From CAZFJG01 sp964410915 (GTDB lineage: Bacteria > Synergistota > Synergistia > Synergistales > JAFGMB01), in assembly GCA_964410915.1 (NCBI GenBank), contig CAYPIU010000004.1, positions 44,928 through 108,927 of the forward strand: a DNA stretch of 64,000 nt. Reading direction: 5' to 3'. The notes below the pieces were generated by a model that was given only the letters and a program-made list of their open reading frames with translations, did not search any database and was not told the origin of the DNA. Position 1 is the first letter of the stretch; each line of letters begins with the position of its first letter. This document shows positions 44,228 through 51,513 of the stretch, piece by piece. Position numbers and translations under genes: made by a program.

Positions 44228-45418
44228 TTATTTCATACAACCTGACATTAAAATGGCAAATACGGAAGCCTCTGAAAACATATGTTCCATTCGACAATAT
44301 TCATCGGGAAACCCTTCTACACCATCGCTTTGCCCCCATACTACAGGCTTGAGACCACGCCTCCTCAATTCTGAGGCTATTGTCCAGTTACAAGTTCCTC
44401 CTGTTGAGGGAGTGGAACCATATACTTCTTCAACAGCACTGGATAGATATACTACAGTATCTGTACCGACCGGGGTCGATGCTACAGGATCCTCCCTTTC
44501 CAGAATTTCAAGAAAAACACCTGCACCAGTGAAATGTGCTATTCGGTCACATTCATCTGAGATTATTTTCAGTACAGAATCAATATTTATCGAAGGTAAA
44601 ATACGACAGTCAATAAAACGATATTCTCTTTCCGGGTTAATTTCCAAAAATGTTGAACTGTCAATTATTCCTCTTGGCTCAAACGTACTCTCCGGAGATA
44701 AAAATGATCTATCATGATCCGGAAATGCCCTGTGAAGAGCTCTGTCAAGATCGTTGGAAAGGATATTGGCAACCCTGATCGGATTTGCGACCTTTCCTGG
44801 ACTGCCAGAGCAGGAATGCTTTGCTTCTATGGTCAACTTGATACCAAGTTTTCCTTTTTCCTTTATTCCTATCAGATCTCCAGTTTGACTCCCCTGACCA
44901 GGGACAATTATAATATCGTCCTCCGACAGACGACCATGCTTCAGGAGCATGTCAACAGCCTTCTTTTCATATTTTCTGGAAACGTAAAATAGAAATACTT
45001 CATAACCAGGTACAACACTGGTGCTGACAAGCACTGAAACTGCATGAATACCTGCAATTATATGCTGTAGGTTTTCACATGCACCAGGCCCGTAAATCCT
45101 TTCCCCGGTTATCATTCCTGAGGAAAGGGCGGCAGACCGGATCGAAGGAGGCTTCTTATCCGTAATATCATGTATTCGATTTATCAGACATATCCTTCTT
45201 CGGGATCTTCCTGAAATTTGGACAAAAAAGCCAGGATCTAAGGTTCTCTGATCTGAATGATCCGATTTACCTAGCTTCTCGGGAGATGGTAACCCTCTTG
45301 AAGCTAAGATCTTTTCAAGACATGACGTAAAGTTACCAACGGACAAAAGATCAAGCATATCTTTTCTCATCACATGTGAACTGTCCAATATCAGATCCCT
45401 TATCGCCCTGCAGTCCAT
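44228..45418 (-). CDS. M20-peptidase-like protein with altered metal site
   Basis: 396 residues. The overall plan of M20 amidohydrolases (ArgE/DapE) is visible: GERIYGPGACENLQHIIAGIHAV where the family has GRGxxDxKgg, LTIEAKHSCSGSP for the dimer domain start, FIDCRILPSINIDSVL, and a C-terminal PVVWGQSDGVEGFPDEYCRMEHMFSEA. The first metal motif GHxD reads INRIHDITD and the bridging Asp is Glu or absent. The enzyme may use a changed site or be inactive. It follows pgsA by 38 bases. Identity beyond the fold is unknown. Confidence 0.65.
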   Translation of the reverse strand: MDCRAIRDLILDSSHVMRKDMLDLLSVGNFTSCLEKILASRGLPSPEKLGKSDHSDQRTLDPGFFVQISGRSRRRICLINRIHDITDKKPPSIRSAALSSGMITGERIYGPGACENLQHIIAGIHAVSVLVSTSVVPGYEVFLFYVSRKYEKKAVDMLLKHGRLSEDDIIIVPGQGSQTGDLIGIKEKGKLGIKLTIEAKHSCSGSPGKVANPIRVANILSNDLDRALHRAFPDHDRSFLSPESTFEPRGIIDSSTFLEINPEREYRFIDCRILPSINIDSVLKIISDECDRIAHFTGAGVFLEILEREDPVASTPVGTDTVVYLSSAVEEVYGSTPSTGGTCNWTIASELRRRGLKPVVWGQSDGVEGFPDEYCRMEHMFSEASVFAILMSGCMK

Positions 45419-45456
45419 AACAACATGCCTTCCGTGAAAAGATCAGGAACCTTCTG

Positions 45457-46023
45457 TTAACTTGTAAAGATCACATTTTTACCTTTGTACAAATAGTCCA
45501 CACCTGACCACAATGTAAGGATCATGGCGACCCACATGGCAGCAAGTCCGCCGGGGAGATTCAGTATCATAAGTGATATTGCTATTATCTGGCTTACTGT
45601 TTTCGCTTTTCCCCATTTTGAAGCTGCTATGACTATCCCCTCAGCCGAGGCGACCATTCTGAGACCCGTTACTACAAAATCCCTGGAAATTATTACAACT
45701 ACAATCCAGGCAGGAAGACGCTGGAGCTGAACCAGTGCAATAAGAGCTGCTACAACAAGTATTTTGTCAGCAAGCGGGTCAATAAATTTCCCAAGGTTAG
45801 TTACAATACCTTTTTTTCTCGCAATATAACCATCAGCTGTATCTGTTAGAGCTGCAATTATAAATACCACACCAGCAAGCAGATCACCATACCCGACCTG
45901 CATTCCTATTTTCTCTAAAGGGGACACCCCGAGGTTAAATCGCATGGTCAGAAAAACCATTACAAGAGGGGCAAGAAAAACCCTTAAAAAACTTAAAAGA
46001 TTCGGGACATTTATCGCTGTCAT
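45457..46023 (-). CDS. pgsA: CDP-diacylglycerol-glycerol-3-phosphate 3-phosphatidyltransferase
   Basis: 188 residues with about five membrane helices. The CDP-alcohol transferase motif is complete: DTADGYIARKKGIVTNLGKF then IDPLADK. It makes phosphatidylglycerol phosphate, the first step to phosphatidylglycerol. It overlaps the upstream small ORF by four bases. Confidence 0.95.
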   Translation of the reverse strand: MTAINVPNLLSFLRVFLAPLVMVFLTMRFNLGVSPLEKIGMQVGYGDLLAGVVFIIAALTDTADGYIARKKGIVTNLGKFIDPLADKILVVAALIALVQLQRLPAWIVVVIISRDFVVTGLRMVASAEGIVIAASKWGKAKTVSQIIAISLMILNLPGGLAAMWVAMILTLWSGVDYLYKGKNVIFTS

Positions 46024-46265
46024 TTACTAAGATCCTCCCTGGAAAACAAATATATTCCACCCAGAAGTATAACCCAAGACCAATGAATTATTTTACAAGA
46101 CAACTTCTTTTTCCTGGTTCCCGATCCAGAGATCTGAACAAACCTTGCATCAACTGAGGAATAGAGAATAGAACTGGGGGCTGATTTAATAAACACCTGC
46201 CTCAGAAAAGAATGATATCCGAAACTGATATTCAGGAAAACAGGGGAATACCCCCTGGGGGTCAT
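46020..46265 (-). CDS. Small hypothetical protein between nrdR and pgsA
   Basis: 81 residues with a basic middle (GTRKKKLSCK) and one hydrophobic C-terminal stretch (WSWVILLGGIYLFS) that could cross the membrane. No homologous family is recognised. It fits exactly between nrdR (two bases after its stop) and pgsA (four-base overlap), which argues for a translated gene. Against this, the ribosome site is weak and the composition is not clearly coding. Confidence 0.45.
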   Translation of the reverse strand: MTPRGYSPVFLNISFGYHSFLRQVFIKSAPSSILYSSVDARFVQISGSGTRKKKLSCKIIHWSWVILLGGIYLFSREDLSK

Positions 46266-46267
46266 TT

Positions 46268-46741
46268 TTATTTACCTATATCCATCTTTTCTGTAGCAAG
46301 TCTCGCAAGTTCTTCTTCAAAACTCGATATATCAGTAAATTCCCTGTAAACAGAAGCAAACCTTACATAAGCAACCTGGCTGAAAGCCTTCAATTCACTC
46401 ATGACGAGATCCCCTATTTCACTCACAGGCACCTCACCATACCCTCTGGTAAGTATCCTTCCCTCTATTCTGCAAGCCATCTCCTCTATCTTTTCAAGAG
46501 GAACAGGAAGTTTCTCACATGCTTTACTTATGCCCCGCAGGACTTTGGTCCTGTCAAAAGCCTCTCTTCTGCCATCTTTCTTGAGAACCCATACCACACG
46601 TTTTTCCTCAACTCTTTCATAAGTTGTAAAACGTGTAGAACATTCCGGGCATTCCCTTCTTCTCCTTACAATTCTACCTTCATCTGACGTCCTTGTTTCA
46701 ATGACACGAGTCTCTGGTGCTCCACATTCGGGACATCTCAT
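46268..46741 (-). CDS. nrdR: Transcriptional repressor NrdR
   Basis: 157 residues. The zinc ribbon uses MRCPECGAPETRVIETR and RRRRECPECSTRFTTYE. An ATP-cone domain follows (VLKKDGRREAFDRTKVLRGISKA). NrdR binds ATP/dATP and represses ribonucleotide reductase genes when dATP is high. Two NrdR-box-like palindromes lie over its own promoter. Confidence 0.97.
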   Translation of the reverse strand: MRCPECGAPETRVIETRTSDEGRIVRRRRECPECSTRFTTYERVEEKRVVWVLKKDGRREAFDRTKVLRGISKACEKLPVPLEKIEEMACRIEGRILTRGYGEVPVSEIGDLVMSELKAFSQVAYVRFASVYREFTDISSFEEELARLATEKMDIGK

Positions 46742-46748
46742 AGCAGAA

Positions 46749-46795
46749 CCTCCATATATGGAATGTTTATATTATAGTGACTCCATATATAGAGT
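46749..46795 (-). promoter_or_regulatory. Pair of NrdR boxes at the nrdR promoter
   Basis: Two AT-rich palindromes, CCTCCATATATGGAAT (46749-46764) and ACTCCATATATAGAGT (46780-46795) as read on the plus strand, match the NrdR box pattern ACACwATATwTwGTGT in core. Their centres are 31 bp apart, three helical turns, the spacing usual for paired NrdR boxes. The -10 box lies between them and one covers the -10/-35 spacer. Confidence 0.75.
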
Positions 46796-46799
46796 ACAA
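46771..46799 (-). promoter_or_regulatory. Promoter of nrdR
   Basis: TTGTAC and TATAAT are separated by 17 bases on the minus strand, 30 bases from the nrdR ATG. The paired NrdR boxes overlap it. Confidence 0.75.
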
Positions 46800-46824
46800 G
46801 CATTAATAGTTTTTTATTTATAAA

Positions 46825-46860
46825 AAACTATTAAAAATGCCGGGCTTACAGCCCGGCATT
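46825..46860 (-). terminator. Terminator after yqeY
   Basis: A 10-bp stem AATGCCGGGC/GCCCGGCATT (46836-46860) with a five-base loop, followed on the minus strand by TTTAATAGTTTTTT. It ends the heat-shock/ribosomal gene series before nrdR. Confidence 0.85.
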
Positions 46861-46879
46861 AATACAATAAAGAAATATA

Positions 46880-47344
46880 TTATCTTTCAAGACCTTCAAG
46901 AAAGCTGGTAACTCTTGCCCTGACTATCTTACCGTCAGCCATACCCTTTACTTTCGGCATAACCTGTCCCATCATTCTGCCTGTATCAGCAGGACCTGAC
47001 GGATCGACCTTTTCAGATATTTCACTGATTATCCTGTCGATCTCTTCTTCCGAAAGTTGACGAGGCAGAAACTCTTCCAGGATACTGACTTCTGCCAATT
47101 CAGCTTCTGCTCTATCCAGGGCACCTCCAGAAGAATACTGTCCGGCAGCATCTTTTCTCTGTTTGACAAGGCGCTTAACTACAGATATCACGTCTTCATC
47201 TTTCAACTCATAAGATCTGTCATGATCCGCCTGAAGCTTCTGGATTTCCGCTTTCAGCATTCTCAGTACGGAAAGACGCATGTTATCTTTGTCTTTCATG
47301 GCACTTACAAGGTTTGTCTGAATCCTCTTTACAAGATCCGACAC
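46880..47344 (-). CDS. yqeY: GatB/YqeY-domain protein
   Basis: 154 residues, all helical, with MKDKDNMRLSVLRMLKAEIQK at the start and EEFLPRQLSEEEIDRII and VMPKVKGMADGKIVRARV later, the YqeY pattern related to the tRNA-binding tail of GatB. Its function is not firmly known. Follows rpsU, its common neighbour. Confidence 0.93.
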   Translation of the reverse strand: MSDLVKRIQTNLVSAMKDKDNMRLSVLRMLKAEIQKLQADHDRSYELKDEDVISVVKRLVKQRKDAAGQYSSGGALDRAEAELAEVSILEEFLPRQLSEEEIDRIISEISEKVDPSGPADTGRMMGQVMPKVKGMADGKIVRARVTSFLEGLER

Positions 47345-47367
47345 TTTATTTCCACCCTCTTATAAGC

Positions 47368-47547
47368 TTATTTTGGACGATTCTTTCTTACCCTTGCCGC
47401 TTTTTTCATTTTTTTGATATCACTGGGCTTCTCATAATGTTTCCTTCTTTTAGCCTCACGAAGGGTACCTACCTTGGAAACCTGCTTTTTGAAACGCTTC
47501 AAAGCATCTTCAAGGGACTCATTATCCTTACGAATGACTGTGGTCAT
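47368..47547 (-). CDS. rpsU: 30S ribosomal protein S21
   Basis: 59 residues from the ATG at 47547 (MTTVIRKDNESLEDALKRFK) with a GGAGG-like purine run upstream; the longer frame runs into the HIT gene. The basic C-terminus KKAARVRKNRPK is typical. The gene lies between the HIT gene and yqeY. Confidence 0.95.
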   Translation of the reverse strand: MTTVIRKDNESLEDALKRFKKQVSKVGTLREAKRRKHYEKPSDIKKMKKAARVRKNRPK

Positions 47548-47581
47548 GGACGTTCCCCCCTTTCCTCCGGGAAAACCGCTT

Positions 47582-47920
47582 TTAACCTGGTGGCCATCGG
47601 AATTTTCTTCCTGACAGTACATGAACGTGAAGGTGATCTACAGATTGACATGCCTTATGACCGCAATTAACAACCATACGATAACCATCTTCATCAAGAC
47701 CCAGGTTTCGAGCAACTATTTTAACACCATTCATTAACTTTGCCCAGATGACCGGATCCTCAACTTGCTGAGCTGAAACTATATGTTTACGTGGGATCGC
47801 CAGCAAATGAACGGGCGCCTGGGGAAAAAGATCTTTTATTATGACAATATCAGTATCTTCATATACTATCTCAGAATCTACCTCACCATTTACAATTCTG
47901 CAAAAGACACAATCTGACAT
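47582..47920 (-). CDS. HIT-family nucleotide hydrolase (HinT-like)
   Basis: 112 residues. The N-terminal CVFCRIVNGEVDSEIVYED and the catalytic triad SVDHLHVHVLSG (HxHxH) identify a HINT-branch HIT protein that hydrolyses adenosine phosphoramidates. It is placed between mtaB and rpsU. Confidence 0.94.
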   Translation of the reverse strand: MSDCVFCRIVNGEVDSEIVYEDTDIVIIKDLFPQAPVHLLAIPRKHIVSAQQVEDPVIWAKLMNGVKIVARNLGLDEDGYRMVVNCGHKACQSVDHLHVHVLSGRKFRWPPG

Positions 47921-48026
47921 AAAAGATATCCTCCCGATCTATATTATCAATCCTATCATATTATTCATAAAAATCCTGAATAGATCTAAACACCAGGTTA
48001 AATGAAACCTTGAGATCCCTATAATA

Positions 48027-49337
48027 TCATTTGACCTGAACACCTTCGAATATCTCACCATCAAAAGATAACAGTTTGACTTTCTGAAAACTCCCGGGAA
48101 TATTGTCAGTATCAAATTTTACTCTCAGGAAACGAGATATCAGACCATGAGCATGCGGTCCTGATCTTTCGATGAGGACTTCCATCTCCCTGCCGAGAAA
48201 GGATCTCCCAAAGCCGTCAAGTAATGTTTTTCCGGTTTCTATGGTCAGGTCCACCCTTCTGTGGATCTCCCTGCTGTCAACAACACCGGAAAAGTTGAAT
48301 GCAGGGGTCCCCTCTCTCGCGGAAAAGGGAAAAACGTGGACTTTACCGAATCCGGCTTTTTCCATTACCTTTATCGTGTTCAAAAAAGCCTTGTTTTCCT
48401 CGCCGGGAAAACCCACCATCACATCAGAACTTATATGAACATCCTCTCCCAGAAATGTCCTGGCCTTTTCTAAAACATTCAGAAAACCTGAAGAGGAATA
48501 ACCTCTTCTCATAGATGCAAGTATTTCATCATCTCCGCTTTGAAGAGGAATATGGAGATGTGGACAGAAGACAGGCGATCCTGCCATTGCCGAAAGAAGT
48601 TCTTCCTTGAGCGTAAAGGGTTCAATAGACCCGAAGCGAATACGTTCAACCCCTTCAATCCGGGAGATCCTTCTCAACAGGCCTGCCAGATCGACTCCTG
48701 ACTCATCCCTGTATATACCAAGATGTACCCCTGTCAGGATAACTTCCGTAGTGCCTGAATCGACAAGCTTCCTGACTTCCTTTTCAACATCCTGTGACGG
48801 ACGGCTTACAGAACGTCCCCTGACATAGGGAATTATGCAATAACTGCAAAAGTGTGAACATCCATCCTGAACTTTTACGAAAGCCCTGGTATGAAGAACC
48901 GGCGAAGACATGAAGAGATCATCCCATACCTGGCTCCTCATTACGTCCTCTTTGATCGATCCTCCAACTGGCTCGTTTCTGAAGAATGACCCGATCATCC
49001 CCGGGATCCTTGATTTCATTCGATTGCCTACGAGAAGGTCTGCTCCGGTTTCAGAGGCATATTTCTCCGAAACCCTCTGTGCCCAGCAACCACATACAAC
49101 AAGAAAGATCGATGGATTGATCCTTTTCGCTCTTCTTATCAACTGCCTGACTTTTCGATCCGCTGTAGAAGTGACCGTACATGTATTAAGGACTGCAGCA
49201 TCTGCCTCTTCTATACTATCCGTTATATCGGCTCCCATAGACATAAGTTCGCAGGCGAGAGCATCAGCTTCGTAAAGATTCGTCCTGCACCCCATCGCCT
49301 GAAGCCATATTTTCTTTCCCTTAAATTCCGAATTCAA
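48027..49337 (-). CDS. mtaB: tRNA t6A37 methylthiotransferase MtaB
   Basis: 436 residues. The MTTase domain has MGCRTNLYEADAL and LNTCTVTSTADRKVRQ. The radical SAM cluster motif is CSHFCSYCIIPYVRGRSVSRP, and a TRAM-like C-terminus ends the protein. MtaB turns t6A into ms2t6A at position 37 of some tRNAs. The NxYExD form and lack of GCPKN separate it from MiaB and RimO. Confidence 0.95.
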   Translation of the reverse strand: MNSEFKGKKIWLQAMGCRTNLYEADALACELMSMGADITDSIEEADAAVLNTCTVTSTADRKVRQLIRRAKRINPSIFLVVCGCWAQRVSEKYASETGADLLVGNRMKSRIPGMIGSFFRNEPVGGSIKEDVMRSQVWDDLFMSSPVLHTRAFVKVQDGCSHFCSYCIIPYVRGRSVSRPSQDVEKEVRKLVDSGTTEVILTGVHLGIYRDESGVDLAGLLRRISRIEGVERIRFGSIEPFTLKEELLSAMAGSPVFCPHLHIPLQSGDDEILASMRRGYSSSGFLNVLEKARTFLGEDVHISSDVMVGFPGEENKAFLNTIKVMEKAGFGKVHVFPFSAREGTPAFNFSGVVDSREIHRRVDLTIETGKTLLDGFGRSFLGREMEVLIERSGPHAHGLISRFLRVKFDTDNIPGSFQKVKLLSFDGEIFEGVQVK

Positions 49338-49382
49338 TCATTTTCTCTCCCATTTCCCTAACAACTCTGATCCAACCGCAGA

Positions 49383-50249
49383 TTAACGAGCCTGAACGAC
49401 TACTCCCCACCAGTCTTCCAGGGTAACTTCATCGATCACACTAAGTGACGTCTGGCCAAGAACCTCAAAAAATATTTCTTTTTCTCTTGTCACCATGCCT
49501 GACATGATTGCAAGACCTCCGGGTAAAAGAACTGAGGACAGATAAGGAATCATTTCAAGCAGGGGCTCTACTACAATATTTGCAATTAGAAGATCGACTT
49601 TCTCTTCAAAATTATCAATGAGGCTGGCCGTTTCAAAAAAGATCCTCTCATTACCTGTCTCATTAATTTCAAGGTTATGCTCAAGTTCATTTTTGACGGC
49701 AGGATCAATATCCCTGGCATACACTGTCTGGGCTCCCATTTTAAGGGAAGCTATGGACAGTATACCGGAACCTGTTCCGACATCAGCCACAGACATGCCT
49801 TTCTTCATGTGTCTTTCCATCAATACAAGAGCTGACTGAGTACTTTCATGATATCCTGTTCCAAAAGCACTACCCGGATATATATAAAGAGGGATACGGC
49901 CTTCAGGTTCCTTACCTCTATGCCAGGGAGCAAGAACGACAAAGGAATCTCCTACTAAAAGAGGAGGAAAAGCATCTTTCCAGGCAGTATGCCATTGCTG
50001 GTTCTCAACCTTTCCTGAATCTACAACATGTACCGAAGGCCAGGGTTCAATTGCCTCATTGACCTTCTCCAGCCAGAAACCAAGATCCTGTGAACTTCTG
50101 AAAAAGGCTCTTACCTGGATCCTGTCTCTGCCTTCATTGATTTCAGACCCTATACTTCCTGACAGATCAACCAGGGAACAAAGATCTTCCTCCTGCCCTA
50201 TCTGGCCTTCTATTGTCAGATACCACCAGTAACTTTCTTTAATCGCCAT
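49383..50249 (-). CDS. prmA: Ribosomal protein L11 methyltransferase
   Basis: 288 residues. The SAM-binding motif is MSVADVGTGSGILSIA and the substrate motif region is LLIANIVVEPLLEMIP. An N-terminal L11-recognition domain covers about 90 residues. It follows dnaJ, a common arrangement in HrcA-controlled operons. Confidence 0.93.
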   Translation of the reverse strand: MAIKESYWWYLTIEGQIGQEEDLCSLVDLSGSIGSEINEGRDRIQVRAFFRSSQDLGFWLEKVNEAIEPWPSVHVVDSGKVENQQWHTAWKDAFPPLLVGDSFVVLAPWHRGKEPEGRIPLYIYPGSAFGTGYHESTQSALVLMERHMKKGMSVADVGTGSGILSIASLKMGAQTVYARDIDPAVKNELEHNLEINETGNERIFFETASLIDNFEEKVDLLIANIVVEPLLEMIPYLSSVLLPGGLAIMSGMVTREKEIFFEVLGQTSLSVIDEVTLEDWWGVVVQAR

Positions 50250-50282
50250 AAGGGATCATCTCCAGGCATAATTGTATATATT

Positions 50283-50324
50283 TCAATGAAGGGAGGCTTT
50301 TCTTAAAAAGCCTCCCTTCATTGA
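50283..50324. terminator. 19-bp perfect hairpin after dnaJ
   Basis: TCAATGAAGGGAGGCTTTT (50283-50301) pairs with its complement at 50306-50324 around a CTTA loop. It lies between dnaJ and prmA on the minus strand. No long T run follows on that strand, so it may weaken rather than stop transcription, or protect the mRNA 3' end. Confidence 0.55.
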
Positions 50325-50366
50325 ACATGTTATCACATAAATTTATTATGACAGAAATAGCAGTTA

Positions 50367-51500
50367 TTAACCCCCAAAGATCTTTTTAAACTTACCGAAC
50401 ATTCCTTCACTATGAACTTCAAGTCCCATCTCTGTGGCAAGCCCCTCAAGAAGAGCGCTTTCTTTTTCACTCAATTTACCAGGGACTTCAACTTCAACAT
50501 GAACATAGAGATTGCCATTCCCTTTGCCCCTCAATCTGGGCATTCCCCTGCCCTTCAATGTAAAAACCTCCCCAGGCTGAGTACCGGCTGCTATATCTAG
50601 AGACTCCTCATCACCCTGCAATGTGGAAACTTTTACCTGACCGCCAAGGGCCATCTGCGGGAAGGCAACTTTCAGCCTTCTGTGCAGTTCAACTCCATCC
50701 CTCTTGAAAACTGGATGTTCAGGAATATTTACAAGAACAAAAAGATCTCCCGGAGGACCTCCATTGATCCCCGCCTCTCCCTGTCCAGCCATCCTGAGAC
50801 GGGTACCCTTATCTACTCCGGCCGGCATATTTATATCTAACTTGTGTTTTTCCTTTACCCGGCCTTTACCATTGCACCTGGAACACGGTGTCTTGATTAT
50901 CTGCCCCTTACCATTACATTCGGGACATGTATTAACTGAAACGAACTGGCCAAAAGGAGTCCTCTGCTGCATTTCCACCTGACCTGTACCGCCACATCGC
51001 GGACATGTCTGGGGACTGGTCCCCGGTTCTGCACCAGTCCCTCCACATGCTTCACAATCCTGCCATCTCGGAACAGTGACGGTCTTTTTAACCCCTGAGG
51101 CCGCTTCCTCGAGTGTAAGAACTATCTGGGTCTCCATATCAGACCCTCGGCGGGGTGCATTTGGATCACGCCGGGTACGACCACCGCCTCCGAAAATATT
51201 TTCGAAAAGATCCCCAAAGATATCGCCGGATCCTCCAAATCCCTCAAAGGGGCTTCCCCCTCCGGCAAAATCTCCCACTGAACCAAACTGATCGAACTGG
51301 GCCCTCTTTTGTGGGTCACTGAGGATCTGGTAAGCCGAATTTATATCCTTGAAACGCTCCTCGGCTTCCTTGTTCCCGGGATTAGCATCAGGATGGTTCT
51401 TTCTGACAAGCTGCCTGTATGCCTTTTTTATTTCCGCTGCACTGGCATCCCTGGAAACTCCCAGAGTGCCATAGGGATCTTTAACGCCGGAAGAGGACAA
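50367..51500 (-). CDS. dnaJ: Chaperone DnaJ
   Basis: 377 residues. J domain with HPD in YRQLVRKNHPDANPGN; a Gly/Phe-rich linker; four zinc repeats (CEACGGTG, CPRCGGTG, CPECNGKG, CSRCNGKG); then the substrate-binding C-terminal domains. It stimulates DnaK and delivers unfolded clients. Thirteen bases after dnaK. Confidence 0.98.
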   Translation of the reverse strand: MSSSGVKDPYGTLGVSRDASAAEIKKAYRQLVRKNHPDANPGNKEAEERFKDINSAYQILSDPQKRAQFDQFGSVGDFAGGGSPFEGFGGSGDIFGDLFENIFGGGGRTRRDPNAPRRGSDMETQIVLTLEEAASGVKKTVTVPRWQDCEACGGTGAEPGTSPQTCPRCGGTGQVEMQQRTPFGQFVSVNTCPECNGKGQIIKTPCSRCNGKGRVKEKHKLDINMPAGVDKGTRLRMAGQGEAGINGGPPGDLFVLVNIPEHPVFKRDGVELHRRLKVAFPQMALGGQVKVSTLQGDEESLDIAAGTQPGEVFTLKGRGMPRLRGKGNGNLYVHVEVEVPGKLSEKESALLEGLATEMGLEVHSEGMFGKFKKIFGG

Positions 51501-51513
51501 AACCGATCACCTC

